A DNA stretch of 64,000 nt from Pomphorhynchus laevis (GCA_012934845.2 WNNJ02003187.1:1-64000), one strand, 5' to 3'; positions 1 through 13,005 are shown, counted from the first letter of the stretch. The notes: generated by a model not told the origin, from the letters alone. Made by a program: numbers and translations.

Positions 1-3000
1 TATTATGATGTTATTATTTTTTTGAATTTTATAAATTATAATATTAGAATAATATAATATATTATAATATTATATTATAACTTTTATATTAAATATACAT
101 ATTTAATATATTAAATATGTATAATATATAATATAAATAGATTATTAATATATTAATATAATTATTATAATTTATAAAGTCTGAAATGACTGCTTCACTT
201 TGGAGTCTGCTTCACTTTGCAGACTTCAAACGATTAATTTCAGAAGTTCATATAATTAATATCGAATTATATAAGAATTCAAGTTATTGAACTTCATATA
301 AAGTCCCGATTACATTAAATATATTTATACTTATAATATACTTAAATAAGTATATTACATTTTACATATTATATGTTGTAATCATTTTTTGATTGTAGCG
401 TCTATCCCTCGAGAAGAAGGAAACATTAAATTATTTGTTTATTTCATAAATTTTGGACTATTGTAATAGCTCTTTTTGAAAAAAAAACTAGCGCAATAGT
501 TAAAAAATAACTTTTTTATATTTCTTTATTTTCGACGGATACACGGCAGAATCAAAAAATTGCACAATCAAATGCATTATAAATTTGCATTATATTTGTA
601 ATTTGGCCTGGAGAAAATTTACAAATAGAAAATATCGTATATCATTTATTAAATATTTAACGTGTTAAATATTGTATTATATTATTAAAATTATATATTA
701 TTATAATTATTATATTATACATATTATTATTTAAATATTATATTTATATTTAAAATATATAAATGTTATATAAATATTATATTATATTATAATATACATT
801 ATATATATTAATATTATATTATAATATAATATATAAATATTATATTTATATTTTATCATATTTAATAGCATTTATTAAATATTTAACATGTCAAATGTAA
901 AATCATTTTAAATAAACGAATGTTATACAATTTATATTTCCTCTTACCATTTCACTTCCACAAATTTAAGTATAAATTAAAATATAAAACTAATTTTAAA
1001 TAAATCGTTAATTTTTATCGTTTCAAAGTAGTAACGTTTTATTTATAAGTAGCGTTCTGCTGTATCGGAACAATACGCGTGGGTATGATGTCGTGCCACA
1101 ACTAAAAGAATTTCAGCTCACAGATGACATCAAGTTATATGAAAAACCTTCATATCAAAGGACATCATGAAAAACATTGATCCGGCTATCGGATAACGGT
1201 AGCTTATCTGTCTTCGCAGAATTTTTTCTAAAGAGGATAATTACACAGGCGAAAATTTACAAATAAAAATGTTTAATAGACATTTATTAAATATTTAACG
1301 TAATACTTATATGTAATTTTTAAATTATATATTCCACTCCCATTTAACTTACACTAAGTTACGTATAATTCTAAATATAATAAATAAATTTAATTTATAA
1401 ATTAAAATTAATCGGTAATTTTCTGTTTCTAACTACATAAATACACACATTTATAAGATTATTAATTCAATATAATATTAATATTCCATTGGTAACATTT
1501 TATTTTACAACTTTATGATAATAATGTTAGCAATTCTATTTCCTTTGTTCAAAATATTTTTAAAACTCAATTATTAATATTTCACTAAATAATTTAGTTC
1601 GATATTTATTCCCATTTCGAATGAATAAACACTGATTTTGAAATGCTTTTCAAAATACAGGCTAATTTTTTGCTTTGCTTTTCGAATTCAATAATTCATT
1701 ATTAAAATAACAAATCCATATCACGTAATTATTTAATCTTTATTTCAGTGTGATAGCTAAATCGATATGTTTACGTCAACAAAACATATCTGCTACTTGT
1801 TACATCATATTGCTAAGAAACATCGAATAATTTGTTTCATGTATTTAAAAGCTATTGATTTACGTTGGATCACGTTTCCAATATTTCGCATGAAGCGAAT
1901 ACAATGTTAATAGCCTATTTAAAATATTTGCAAAGTCTTAAGAAATAACGTTTCGATTAAAAAATGTGTGTGTAAACAACGCATATATCTATAATAATAT
2001 AATGCATAGGCAACTTTACATATGACAATTCGCTAGTGATCGAATTGCGTGCCATAGCATAAATATAATAACCAAGTTTTATTAAATCTTTCTGTTCGAA
2101 TATAAAGTGCTATACACTCCAATGTACTATCGAGTATTCGGAATAAATATAGAGCTTATTAAGAAAAGAGCTCAACATTTTTCAAAATTGCCTTAGGTCG
2201 TCAGCACTTAAAAGCGTAATTTAGGAAACTATAGCAAATAATCAATTCTGTAATTGATATTCAAACTCTTGTAAGCTGATGATAAGATTTACCGACTCTT
2301 AAATATTCAGTATTTCAGCTCTTCCACACTAAGAATGGGATCATTAGAACACTTGTCTTTACAAACTGTCACCTAATATTGTAAATATTTGCAGAAAGCA
2401 CTCGATATTTGTTGATCAAATCGCCGGATCTATTGTCTTCGAAATTGTTCCTAATGAATGCGTGCAAATAACCGCTTTTGTTTTAATGTCTTGATGAAGT
2501 CAAAAATACATACTTGCATGAGTAGACTTCCAATTAATTCTTTAAGCTTTGAAATTGGCATCAGGAAATAAAAATGTATCATTGTAAATAATAGAAAATG
2601 AAATCGAATTAAGAAGGGCATCAAATTATATAAGAATAGAGGATTAATATGATGTCTAATAAAGTGTGAAATTAAAAATTCCGAGTCATCCACATATCAT
2701 GATGTTGAAATTTAGAATTTAAAACACGCATGCGTGTACTCATCGAATGATCAATTTTGTAATTTTACAAAAAGATACTTATAATATCAATCTTTATACT
2801 ATTGCAATCATTATAATATCAATCATTATATAGTATATTTTTTGCTTAGGCGTAATAAATTATCCAAACCATAAAAATTCTTTAATATTTTGTCAAGTGG
2901 AGGATTTATCAAAAAATTAATGAATTTATTAATTAATTAATTAATTTTATTTAAAGCATAAAATTAGACTGCATATAAATGTAGTTTTAACAGAATTTAG

Positions 3001-4084
3001 CAATTATATATTAATTAATATGTAAAAAATATACACAAATATATGCACAGTAACCCTTAAAATATATCACTATGGTATGACCGAAACGTTGTGTAAATTT
3101 ATACAAAAATGTTTTTCTCAAATGGATAATTTATTATACCTAAGCATAGAATTATACGGCACATTAATGTGATTTTAAGACAACTTATTATACAAGTATT
3201 TAGGCACATTTTGAAATCAAGCCCATCTTACTTTGCATATTGGTTTGAAATAAATCCACTATATTTTAACATATTTGGTTAAAAGACGTAGGCTGAGTAT
3301 GGATCTAAATAAGTTACATTGATATCGAAAGTAGCTTTTCGAACCAGCCTATACTTTTTAATTAGTATCTTATAAATATGTAAAATTGATAAAAAAATAA
3401 ATTTTCTCGTTTGGATAATTTATCCCTAAACATGCGTTAAACAACCCACAAATGTAATTTTAACAGAATATATAGTATATGCTATTATTTTTTTATCATT
3501 TCCTCTAATGGAATTTGATTATCCACCGTATTATTCTTGCAATGATTTTATTATTTAATATAAATATAATTTTATATAATTTTTAACAGATTAATTGACG
3601 TTTATTTATAATTCTAATTACGGATTACTCTAATCCAAAATTTTTAAAATTTAATAAAGAATTTTTTAGATTCAATTAGAAATTTTCAAAAATTCAAGAG
3701 AATTTGTTAATTTATTAATAAATAAATTTATTTATTAATTTATTTATAGATGTATAAAAATAAAGATTAATGGTAATTTGTAGGAACTGATATGTTATAC
3801 ATTAGATAAAATTGATGAGTTATCATTTTGATAAAATTAAAATGGTTAATTGATTTCTCTCTATGCAATTTTGTACAAATTCAAAATATTTATCGGTTTT
3901 ATTAGTACGTATTTGTTTATATTAACTTTTTAACATTAATTTTAGTCTTAAGACCTAACCGGATATTATAACCGGTCTTGCACATTTCTAATTTCATTGA
4001 TTTTTTGTTAAAGTAGAAGTTCAATTTATTAAATATATTTTAGTTAAATTTATTTTATTATAAACTTTTTGTCCTATAAATTAG
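1..4084. other. AT-rich non-coding stretch, no gene seen
   Basis: I see no coding frame with recognisable similarity here. The first 900 bases are almost pure A/T with short TA-rich runs. The stretch ends in a plausible splice acceptor (ttag at 4081-4084) ahead of the homeobox exon, so at least its right part is probably an intron of gsc. Earlier gsc exons, which would be expected to carry an eh1-type repressor motif, could lie here or to the left of the window. I could not find them. Confidence 0.5.
2880..3490. repeat. Diverged tandem-like repeat, three copies
   Basis: Three related blocks of about 80-90 bases lie near 2925-3010, 3115-3200 and 3405-3485. Each carries a TGGATAATTTAT-like stretch, then a TAAGCATA-like stretch, then a GTAATTTTAACAGAA-like stretch. 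They are irregularly spaced and well diverged, so this is an old duplication. No function is apparent. Confidence 0.4.
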
Positions 4085-4299
4085 CTTCACTGCAAAACTT
4101 TACATCGTTGCATAACTTTATTTACTACGCCAATATCACAAACAAAGATGCGAATAAACGAAAACGTAGGCATAGGACAATATTCTCAGAAGAGCAATTA
4201 TTTAAACTGGAATCAGAGTTTAGCCGTACACATTACCCAGATGTTCTGACGAGAGAAAATTTGGCATTACGTATAGGCCTTAAGGAAGAACGCGTAGAG
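4085..4299 (+). CDS. gsc: goosecoid-type homeobox, exon with homeodomain helices 1-2
   Basis: This exon encodes the N-terminal three quarters of a paired-class homeodomain: [13 protein letters not shown], then THYPDV, then LKEERVE. It reads in frame from an acceptor ending ttag at 4081-4084 (phase 1) to a perfect donor gtaagt at 4300. Cutting after E, just before the VWF of helix 3, matches a conserved intron position in paired-class homeobox genes. The partner exon at 13006 restores VWFKNRRAKWRKQ. Goosecoid proteins are K50 homeodomain repressors acting in head, foregut and gastrulation patterning. The roughly 25 residues before the homeodomain resemble nothing I know. Otx and Pitx are also K50 proteins, but the KRRHRTIF start and HYPDV favour Gsc. 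Confidence 0.88.
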
Positions 4300-4569
4300 G
4301 TAAGTTAATATTTTAACTACAATATAATATTAAGTCGTTTTTTAATTACAAAATTAAATTCTAATGTGAATTATATTAAATAATTAAAAAATAAATTATA
4401 AAAATCAAATTTATTCTTATTATTATGAATTATAAAAACAATTTTTATAGTTCTATGTTGTATATTTTTAATTATTAAAAGTTCGAAAGTTAAAAACGTT
4501 AAATTTAATTTCTTAAATTTAAGAAATTTTATTTTATTTTATAATTATTGTTTTTTACCTTTTTGATCG

Positions 4570-5240
4570 CGGAGTCGGCTTTTTTGAGCAAATACTTCAC
4601 TTAATTCGATCGAGCGCTCTGTTCGGGTAAAGTTTGCTCACTCAAAGGACGGAGGATGAGGATGTCGAGCACCGTGGCTTGGGTGGGCCTCGTGCGCGTT
4701 TCCATTTGACGTCAATTCGGATGCTAGATTTTACCAGAGTGGCTCTTAGTGCGTGTCCGTACCACCGGAGTCGAGTTTCTTGCGATTTGTCGGCAATCAG
4801 TCAAACATCATACCGGAAACGGATATTATCGTTTCGAGCATGTTCTAGTCGTGTGAGTCCACTGGTCCATGACAGCATCTTTGTATACATGGCAGTAAGC
4901 AGTTTTTTACTGCCTTTGTGATTGGTCAGCACTCAGTTCCCTAAAAAGCCACTCAGCAGATAACTTCGATAAATAATGGATTTGAGATTATAATTTATTT
5001 TTCGATCGCATAGAACAGCGTTGTCGTTCGCCGTTTACTCCAAGTTGCAGGTCCCCCCTCTGTATAAATGATCGAGCCAATGTATCTAAATTTATCGGCG
5101 CGAGGAAAATCTATACCATGGATGCCAATGGTGATAACTTCGTCCGCCTTTGTTGTCATGTACTCTGTTTGTGCTATATTTAACCTCAGCCCGTTTTGAG
5201 ATAGTCGATCGTATCATGTTTCCACAAATCTTTTAAGATA
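4570..5240 (-). mobile_element. RTE-clade LINE, 3' part of reverse transcriptase, broken
   Basis: Read on the minus strand from 5230, the sequence gives LRLNIAQTEYMTT, then a DKFRYIGSIIYTEGG block, and further on TRLRWYGHA. In RTE-type elements the order is LN..KTEYM, then F+YLGS, then the C-terminal LRWYGHVLR. Frames change several times, so it is a dead copy. It lies inside the gsc intron on the opposite strand. Confidence 0.7.
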
Positions 5241-5458
5241 GTCTATTTATTTAACAATTTAAAAGCTAAATATGCATCATACTTTGGATTTATATGTTAA
5301 TATTTATATATTTCTAATTTTATGTTTTGCTACATCATATGCGGTTATTTCGAATTCAAAACCAGCTGGGATATTCTTTTTCATTATTTCCACCTTAAAT
5401 CACAACTATAATTTATGAAATTAATTATACACCTTGACTCACAACGCCAACTGTTACC

Positions 5459-5728
5459 TGATATATTGGTAATGTTATCTGATATATTGGAAACGGATTG
5501 CGTTTCCGACCTCAAAAGTGTTTCTCTCTAATGTCTAATTTTACTGGTCGGCTGAGAAATGACAGCCAAAAACCTTTCGTTAATATAGAAAATACTGCAA
5601 TACCATGTAGCTATAGGGGCTACGGTATTAAATATCTAGGAGTGTTCCTTTTCGGTGGTGATACTGAAGAACAATATTGTAATGAAATTAAGGCGTACTT
5701 AGCCAGACTAGAGTCGTCGTGCCTCTAA
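5459..5728 (+). mobile_element. Short reverse-transcriptase thumb fragment
   Basis: An open frame reads RFRPQKCFSL near its start and IKYLGVFLFGG near its end. This resembles the LRFNPxKC...YLGV segment downstream of the catalytic site in several non-LTR reverse transcriptases. About 75 residues remain. The clade cannot be assigned from so little. Confidence 0.4.
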
Positions 5729-5932
5729 AATATTGCCAAAATTATTGGCAATAATTTTTATATTTCCAATATCGATAAATGAAAATAATTAAATAATTTA
5801 AATTAATTAATTTAAATAAAATTAAAAAAAACAATTTAGTGATTTCGAATGCTAAATTTATATAATAAAGTTAAACATACAATAATTAAATAATCAAGTT
5901 ATTTGTAAAAATAAATAAAAATTAATTGTTTT

Positions 5933-6040
5933 AAGCGCTTTTTGGTTGACAAAAAGCGCTTAATAAGGTTGACAAAACGAATTGTCAAATAATAAGGTTG
6001 TCAAAACGTTTTGACAACCTTTTAATAAGGTTGACAAAAG
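5933..6040. repeat. Cluster of palindromes
   Basis: A perfect 28-base palindrome sits at 5994-6021, with arms of AAGGTTGTCAAAAC and its complement. Just before it, AAGCGCTTTTT at 5933 pairs with AAAAAGCGCTT ending at 5961. The unit AATAAGGTTGACAAAA recurs at 5962-5977 and 6024-6039. The block has the look of a terminal or recombination site of a small DNA element, but no transposase is nearby. Confidence 0.6.
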
Positions 6041-6382
6041 GAAAGTCTCGAAAATTCAAAATATTATCTGTTATTATCTGCTTTGTGGGTATATTAATCA
6101 CATAGGCTAACTGTGACTACGTATTTTATACTTTATAAATTTATTTTTTATAAATTAAAAATAAGGATAAATAATTATAAATAATAAATAATTATATATG
6201 ATTTTATATAATTTTACATACAATCTACAACTTGGATCTTATTTAAAATAAGATGCTGATGGTGCAAATAAAATCAAATATAATACAATCGAAGAGAAAT
6301 AGCGTTCAAACAGTTAAAAACAAATTGAAATTAGTTTTTCTCAGTGTGCTAGTTTTCAGCTCCTGTTCAGCAACAGTATACC

Positions 6383-7200
6383 TCAGTCAGATGTCGCTAG
6401 AACACTGGCTGCGTTGCCTCTCTGGATGGTTAAACTCACATTCATGAGTAAATAAGAGTTCGCTTGATTATATCCTGAAACTTTTTTCAATCTTCTGCCG
6501 ATTTCACTGCAAAGAGATTTTGCAGACTTACCCAGTGCCCCATATGTCTCGACCCCAAATGGAATGAAATAATGGGAGTTACACAGATCAGAATACTTTG
6601 CTATCTTCCTTTCCTCTGACCAATTCGCCGCTGCATTAGGACCACTCAGGGCATGCCTCAGATTGCTCGTAGCCAGCGTATACAAGCAAGTAGAATCCCA
6701 AAGAATGCATTTACCTTCGGGGCACGGAAACACTGACACCGTTCGGACGGTGACCATCTAACCCACACAGAGTTCGGCATGAAGTGGGAAGCGGCCTGCT
6801 GATCTCCTACAGGCAAGACCATGTCGGCCTGTCGCGTCTACCATTACACCGCAATACTATTTACTATTTTCCCCGAGTCTCAGGAAAATGGCAATTCTCG
6901 CCACCTCATCCCAAAAACGGATTCTTAGGGCAGAAATTGGTAGCGCATTGAGACAAGATCCTGACTCAATTGTTGAGACAGCAATCCATCTCGCCTTGGA
7001 TGCCTCATCCTGCAAACCTGAAGATATTCTACTGTGTATCTGCTTGATGAGGGGTAAATCCCAGACGGACTGCCTGATATCATTTTCAGGTGCTAAGTTT
7101 TTCCCTGCTTTAGATAGCCATTCCTGTAGTCCAATACAATAGTGTCGGCATAGTTGTTGAGAGCTTAATCCAAAAAGGCACTCAACGTTTACACGGGAAG
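6383..7200 (-). mobile_element. Unassigned RT element, C-terminal conserved domain (type A), broken
   Basis: Read on the minus strand, the order of blocks is LNALPISALRIRFWDE, IFLRLG, CRRSAGR, CPEGKCILWDSTC, AAANWSEERKIAKYS, FIPFGVETYGALG and SLTIQRGNAASVL. This block order belongs to a C-terminal domain that follows an EGVQQGDPLGP...YLDDG reverse transcriptase in many invertebrate genomes. The conserved WD, ...E+K and ...VET residues hint at a nuclease-like fold, which is inference. Other copies lie at 10745-11465, 51780-52575 and 57880-58430. I cannot place the element in a named clade. Confidence 0.6.
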
Positions 7201-7252
7201 CACAATAAGACGATAAAAAGGCAGGTAGGGAAACATCAATTGTGTTACGAAT

Positions 7253-8071
7253 GCCACCTTAATAAAACATTGTTCAATTTATCGATAAATTACCAAAGGC
7301 GTGTTATCTCAATGTTTTTATAATATATTTATAAAGTTAAAATTTAAAATAAAAATTAATTTTTATGAATTTACTAATAAATAAAATACTAATTATAATA
7401 CTTCTATAATTCTAATATCTTATTCTAATACAAAGTATATTATTTATTATCCATCTATAAAATATTTCCGTTAATGATTTTAAATTTATTTTTTTAATAT
7501 TATTGTGTTGATTTATATATTTTACTATTTTCTGTTTCGTTGTATATTTAAAGTAACTCAGTTTAAAATATGTATCTATTAAATTATTTAAATGATATAA
7601 TATGTTTTAAATGATTTTAAAAATTTTTAATAATAATTTACGCTATAGAAAATGAGTTGCAAATTTGAAAAAAATAAAATGTTATATTATTTATTACAGT
7701 ATATTAATATTTTTTATTAAAATCAAAATATTATTTAAAATAAAAAAATTAATCAATGTATTATTTATTGATGAGTAATCAAATAATAAGATAATATTAT
7801 TTCTTCGTCGATGATACGGGATGAAGAAATTGCATTTAATGTTAAAAGCGTATAATTGAGTCTATCTTTTCTTATCAAATGGGAAGAGTTTATGTTTTAA
7901 ATGTAATATTAATTGCTGCATGGTCGAATGACTGATCGGGGTCAATAAGTGATGTCAATTGTCATTCACACCTCTATGAGTACGTTACATATCTGTGATA
8001 ATGAGTTACCCACCTTAATAAGACATTGTTCAATTAATCGATAAATAGCCTACGGCATGTTACCACAATGT
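7253..8071. repeat. Pair of 60-bp direct repeats about 760 bp apart
   Basis: The blocks 7253-7314 and 8010-8071 both read CACCTTAATAA(A/G)ACATTG, then TTCAAT(T)ATCGATAAAT, then CATGTTA/CGTGTTA, then CAATG. They are roughly 80% identical. They could be the two ends of an old insertion or fragments of one dispersed element. Confidence 0.45.
7420..7640 (-). mobile_element. Naiad-like PLE fragment (C-terminal coding tail)
   Basis: On the minus strand this matches the terminal part of the Naiad-like PLE frame seen intact at 45720-46079, including the NNLIDTYFK and KYINQHNN regions and the following AATAATATACTTTG stretch. It is diverged and truncated. Confidence 0.5.
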
Positions 8072-8699
8072 ACTTTTTGAAAAAGTTCCTGTTTGAATGA
8101 CATCAATCCCACTGATATTAAAATATATAGAGCAAATTGAAGTTTACATCTGTTTCTTGAATTACGAGTAGATCGTTAATCGATAAACGTTATGCTCAAC
8201 ATGTTTTATGTAAATCTGATATGTAGAATGACATAATAATGTCATCAATAAATGGACTGTTAAAGAAGATAAAACTCTTATTGTTTAATTTCTGTCTCTA
8301 TTAAAAAATCTATCAGAAGAAAACAGTTTTCATATTAGAAAAAACATTTACAAATTTCGTATATTTTTTGAGTTGAGTTATTCCTCATAAATATTATGAA
8401 CCAATTAACATATTTAGTAGTATTCGAGAAAATTCGACGTAGCAGATAAAGTAGTACTAACTTTGATAATATTCAATAACATAAACGATCATTGATAATA
8501 TAAAACGTTCATTGATTCAAGTTTTTGTTATGATATATTATGTAATTTAAGCAACATTTGATTAAAAATTATAAGATAAGTTATTCGTTATGTTTTCTAC
8601 CTTCTTTAACTGTCGCGTACTTTTGTATTAAGTTGATGGCTTATCTTGTCTGCAGGGTTTAGGTATATAGCATTTTTTTTCGATAATTTCGATACACAA

Positions 8700-9800
8700 G
8701 AATAAGAGAAGATAATCATCGATAATATTAATATTAATTTATTGATAAGATTAATGTTATCAATAAAATATATCATCGATAAAGTAAATCATCGATAAGA
8801 TTAATCATCGGTAAGGTTAATCTTCGATAAAATTAATCATCGATAAGATAAATCATCGATAGGATTATTCATCGATAAGATTAATCATCGATAAGATTAA
8901 AACCGATAAGATTAATTATCGATTAGATTAAACCAATACCATTAATCATCGATAAAATGAACCATCAATAAGATAAATCATTGATAAAAAATCACCAATA
9001 AGATTAATCATCGATAAAATTAATAAGCGAGAAGATGAACCATTGATAAGATTAATCATCGATAAGATTAATCATCGATAGAATTAATCATTGAAAAGAT
9101 GAACCATCGATAAAATAAATCATCGATAATAGGAACCATCCATAAGATTATTCATCGATAGAATAGACCATTAATAAGATAAATCATCGATAAGATTATT
9201 CATCGATAAGATTAATGATCAATAAGGTTAATCTTCGATAAGATTAATCATCGATAAGATTAATCATCGATAACTTTAATCATCATTAAGATTTATCATC
9301 GATAAGATAAATCATCGATAAGATTTATCATCGATAAGATGAATCATCGATAAGATTTATCATCGATAAGATGAATCATCGATAAGATGAATCATCGATA
9401 AGATGAATCATCGATAAGATTGATCATCGATAAGGTTAATCTTCGATAAAATTAATCACCGATAAGATTAATCATCGATAAGATTAATCATCGATAAGAT
9501 TAATCATCGATAAGATTAATCATCGATAAGATTAATCATCGATAAGATTAATCATCGATAAGATTAATCATCGATAAGATTGATCATCGATAAGGTTAAT
9601 CTTCGATAAAATTAATCATCGATCATATTAATCATCGATAAAACTATTTATCGACAAGATATATTATCGAGAAGATTAATTATCGATAAGATTAATAATC
9701 AAAAAGATTAATCATTGATAAAATTCATAATCGATAAGATTAATAATCGATAAGATTAATTACTTATAAGATAAATCACCGACAAGATTTATCATCTTTA
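8700..9800. repeat. 16-bp minisatellite array
   Basis: About 65 tandem copies of a 16-base unit with consensus TCATCGATAAGATTAA. The centre (about 9440-9600) is nearly perfect, while both edges carry many substitutions and small indels, the usual pattern of an array kept uniform by unequal exchange. Every unit holds ATCGAT and CGATAAG, so the array carries dozens of GATAAG motifs in one orientation. It lies in the large gsc intron. It is not a CRISPR array, because there are no unique spacers. Confidence 0.93.
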
Positions 9801-9889
9801 ATTTTAATTATTTTGGTTTTCTTAAAACACAATAAAGTAAAAATGAAGTAACAAAACATATTTTAGTAACCCACATATAGTTCACCTAT

Positions 9890-10744
9890 TTTTAACTGTT
9901 ATTGAATATGAATTTGTTCATAACTTGTAAAAATTAATGTAAATTATATAGAGATATAAGATATGTTTCGATATATTGATAATATATGTATGTTTAATTC
10001 TAATAATTTTTATTTAGTAAGTTATCAAATATATTCAGGAACCCATTTTCTTAATAAAAGTAATATTGATAATAAATAAGGTATATTTCTAGATAAGAAC
10101 ATTAAATTAACATCAATTAAAACTACTTTTAATTTATATCGTAAACATGATATATTTACAACAAACATATTTTTGAATGAGCATTCATGATACCATATAA
10201 TATAAAATATAATACATTAAATAATGAAATTTTAAGAATTGCAACAATTCTTAAAATTGGCTTTCTTCAAAGTCATTTAAAGTCATTCTAAGTTATAAAA
10301 ATAACATCAAACAGAAAATAGTAAAATATATAAATCAACACAATAATATTAAAAAATGAATTGAAAATCATTAGCGAATTTTTTTTATAGATAATAAATA
10401 ATATATTGTATTAGAATAAGATACTGGATAATCAAATTCCATAAGAGGAAATACGTCATTAGTATGTATTTGGCCACACAGCTTGTTGGTCGAGGAATAG
10501 CAACCGAAACCTTATAACTTAGCAGTTCTTCCTGATGAGCTTTAATCCTTATTCTGATACATTGTCTTTCGTTTTTAAACATATTACGCATTATGAGTAA
10601 TGAGTAATAGTTTGTAACTGATAGTAACAGTAACTAATAACATAACCGTTGCTCATAATGTCTTTTAATGAATTGTACTGTACAATAATTATTTGTCAAT
10701 TCAGAAATTTTGATTTTATTTAAAATTTTTATTTAAATTTTTAC
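9890..10744 (+). mobile_element. Naiad-like PLE fragment with 3' unit
   Basis: Starts with TTGAATATGAATTTGTTCATAA, shared with the copies near 34410 (minus) and 49258. It continues through degraded coding sequence (a FLNEHS-like stretch near 10170 and the IATILKIGFLQ equivalent near 10240). From about 10420 comes the conserved 3' unit with GTATTTGGCC, GGTCGAGGAATAG and CCTGATGAGC. It is interrupted at 10745 by a foreign RT-element fragment and resumes at 11466, as shown by the uninterrupted sister copy at 17926-19040. Confidence 0.7.
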
Positions 10745-11465
10745 TAATGAAATATATAAATATATAAAGAAAAATAACAGTTAAAAAATATCAGTGTCTC
10801 TGTTCGTCGTCCCCAGCATAGGATCTGCGTTGACAGTTTGCACAGCAAGGCTAGTCCTCCGGAGTAAAAACGTCTTTGCGCGAGGCTCGTCGCAGTGATG
10901 ACGGAGACGCTTACCGAGCTCGTCAAAAAGCGGTTGCCCCTCTACCCAAAGAGTCAAGAGTTTCAATATCTACCGATATAAAATCCATGCCTCTGGATGT
11001 GATAGTCTCGTACTTTTTCTTCTTTCTATTCTCAGCTTCCGTGGCTACGGCACTTAATTCTGACAACGCCGTAGAAAAATGACTTGGAGACAGTGGATCA
11101 ACACATGTCACCTCCCAACATGCAAAACACCCACGTTCCCACGGGGTCACCGTCCCGCCATCCGATCGTTTTCCGTCAGAGCGAGTTAAACCTGAAGGTT
11201 CAAGGCGGCTCTGTACGTGAGTTTTTCTCATTGCACCTAGAACTATATTGTTCAGCATTAAATGACGGGCAAAACGGCCAGCGGAACGTGAAATAATCAT
11301 TACTTTAAATAATTATTAATAAAAATTATCACATTAAATAAATAATTGCAAACTAAATCATATCTTATTTATAACAAATTTTATTATTTTTATTTATAAT
11401 TATAATATTTAATTATAATTAATTTAATTATAAGTACTTAAAAAATATTTATATACATTATTTAA
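10745..11465 (-). mobile_element. Unassigned RT element, type A C-terminal domain, inserted in a PLE copy
   Basis: On the minus strand it reads SRSAGRFARH, GLTRSDGKRSDGG, TPWERGCFACWEVTC, AENRKKKKYE, then LFDELGKRL and FLLRRTSLAVQTVNA. These are the same blocks as at 6383-7200 but from a different subfamily. Comparison with 18590-18615 shows the surrounding PLE sequence uninterrupted there, so this is a secondary insertion of about 720 bp. Confidence 0.7.
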
Positions 11466-11890
11466 AAATCATACTGATTACATTTAATCTTTATTCTAAT
11501 TGCTCGTATATTAAATATTAATCAATTACTTAAAAGTGAATTTTAAAAAGTTCTCACCTTATATAAATCTAAATAATAATCACAAAAGATGAAAATATTC
11601 AATTTAACTTCAAATATAGTACAAAATACGTAGACTAATTTAAAGGATCTGATTTATCGATCAAATTCTATAATGGAATTTGTGATTACAAAATGCTTTG
11701 GGCTCTAAGAATCATGGTACAAAATCTGATAACAAAACAATTCTTCCTTATGACCTATAATCCTTATTCTAATACATCGTATATTATTTATTAATCAATT
11801 CGTAAAAATGGTATTTAAAAAATTCTTACATTGTATAAATTTGAATTGTGGAAATCTTAAGATTAAAAGATATATTTTTTGTTAGAAATA
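11466..11890 (+). mobile_element. Naiad-like PLE terminal sequence, direct copy of 18605-19020
   Basis: From CATACTGATTACATTTAATC onward this is nearly identical to 18613-19020, including a second, weaker 3' unit with TTCTTCCTTATGACC near 11735. It is the right-hand part of the copy starting at 9890. Confidence 0.75.
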
Positions 11891-13005
11891 TATCTATTAT
11901 GATCTGTGTTTAAATTTTTACATATCCAGTCACTATCATGTATAGTTGAACGACAATAAAAATCATTTATTAATTTAATATATGTATGTTAATTTTCTGA
12001 AGATGCTAGCTAGTAGTTACAAGCAAAATATCAAAATGGTCTTTTTGTCGTTTAACTATATCTGATAGTTCCTGGATAATTAAAAATGTATTTTTTTAAT
12101 TATATGTAACACAAATCCGTAAACTCAGTTAAATAATTTAAATCATCGATCCACATCGATTATAAAATTTATAAATATATTTCTAACTTTATTTAAATTA
12201 TATAAAATCTTATATAATTATTTATTATTAATAATTATTTATTTTATTATTTTTAATTTATTCATAGTACACAATACGAAGACTCCGTTAGCTGATCTGA
12301 CTTGTAAGATACATAAGTGAATTTTGATATTTCTGCTGAAAATTAAAATATTAGTTTTGTATAAAGCGTGTAAACTTAATGTGATGACGAATTACTAAAA
12401 AAATTTTGTTTAGTAAAAAAATATTAAAAAAATAAAATTTTTTTATAAAATTATTTTATTTTTTTACATTTTTTTAAATTAATTTTTTATATTTAAAAAT
12501 TATTCATTATATGCATAATATAAATATATTTTTACATATTTTATAAACAAAATAAAAAAATATATTTTTACATATTTTATAGATATATAAACAAAATAAA
12601 AAATATTAGTTTGATTTTTATTTAAACATATTTCTAAGTGTCGTCTATGACAATCCGAATGCTGATTAGAAGCAATAAATAAATTTATTGTTTTATCAAT
12701 TTTATTTTGTAATTTCTTCTATGACAATATTTATTGTATAACTCAAATTTTAATCATAAACTAAATGTTTTATTTAATAATTTTATGTTAATTTGTATCG
12801 ATTATTCTAATTAATATATTAAAATTTTGAAATTTAATAAATGACTTTCTTCGTTTCTATAATTAGAAACTAAGAAAGTATAAAGAAAAAAGAAATGGAT
12901 ATTTTTAAAATGTCCAAGAATTATATGTTCATATCGATTTCTTGGTAAATTACTATTATACGTTTATCTAATATTTTTGACGAATTTAAAACATCAGTTA
13001 ATTAG

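Larger units (their letters stand above)
4300..13005 (+). other. gsc: gsc intron, 8.7 kb, transposon-filled
   Basis: The donor gtaagt at 4300 and the acceptor attag ending at 13005 are both phase 0. The intron holds RTE debris (4570-5240), an RT fragment (5459-5728), a palindrome cluster (5933-6040), RT-element fragments on the minus strand (6383-7200 and 10745-11465), a 16-bp satellite (8700-9800) and Naiad-like PLE pieces (7420-7640, 9890-10744, 11466-11890). The stretches 7640-8700 and 11890-13005 are AT-rich with nothing I recognise. Confidence 0.8.

Noticed and set aside
2451-2693. 80-codon minus-strand frame
   Set aside because: Low-complexity Phe/Leu/Ile-rich translation of AT-rich DNA, with no homology or splice context.
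4634-4921. 95-codon frame on the plus strand
   Set aside because: Antisense to the RTE-clade LINE fragment, whose minus-strand motifs explain the sequence.
8700-9800. CRISPR-like array
   Set aside because: Units are contiguous 16-mers without spacers, in a eukaryotic intron. It is a minisatellite.
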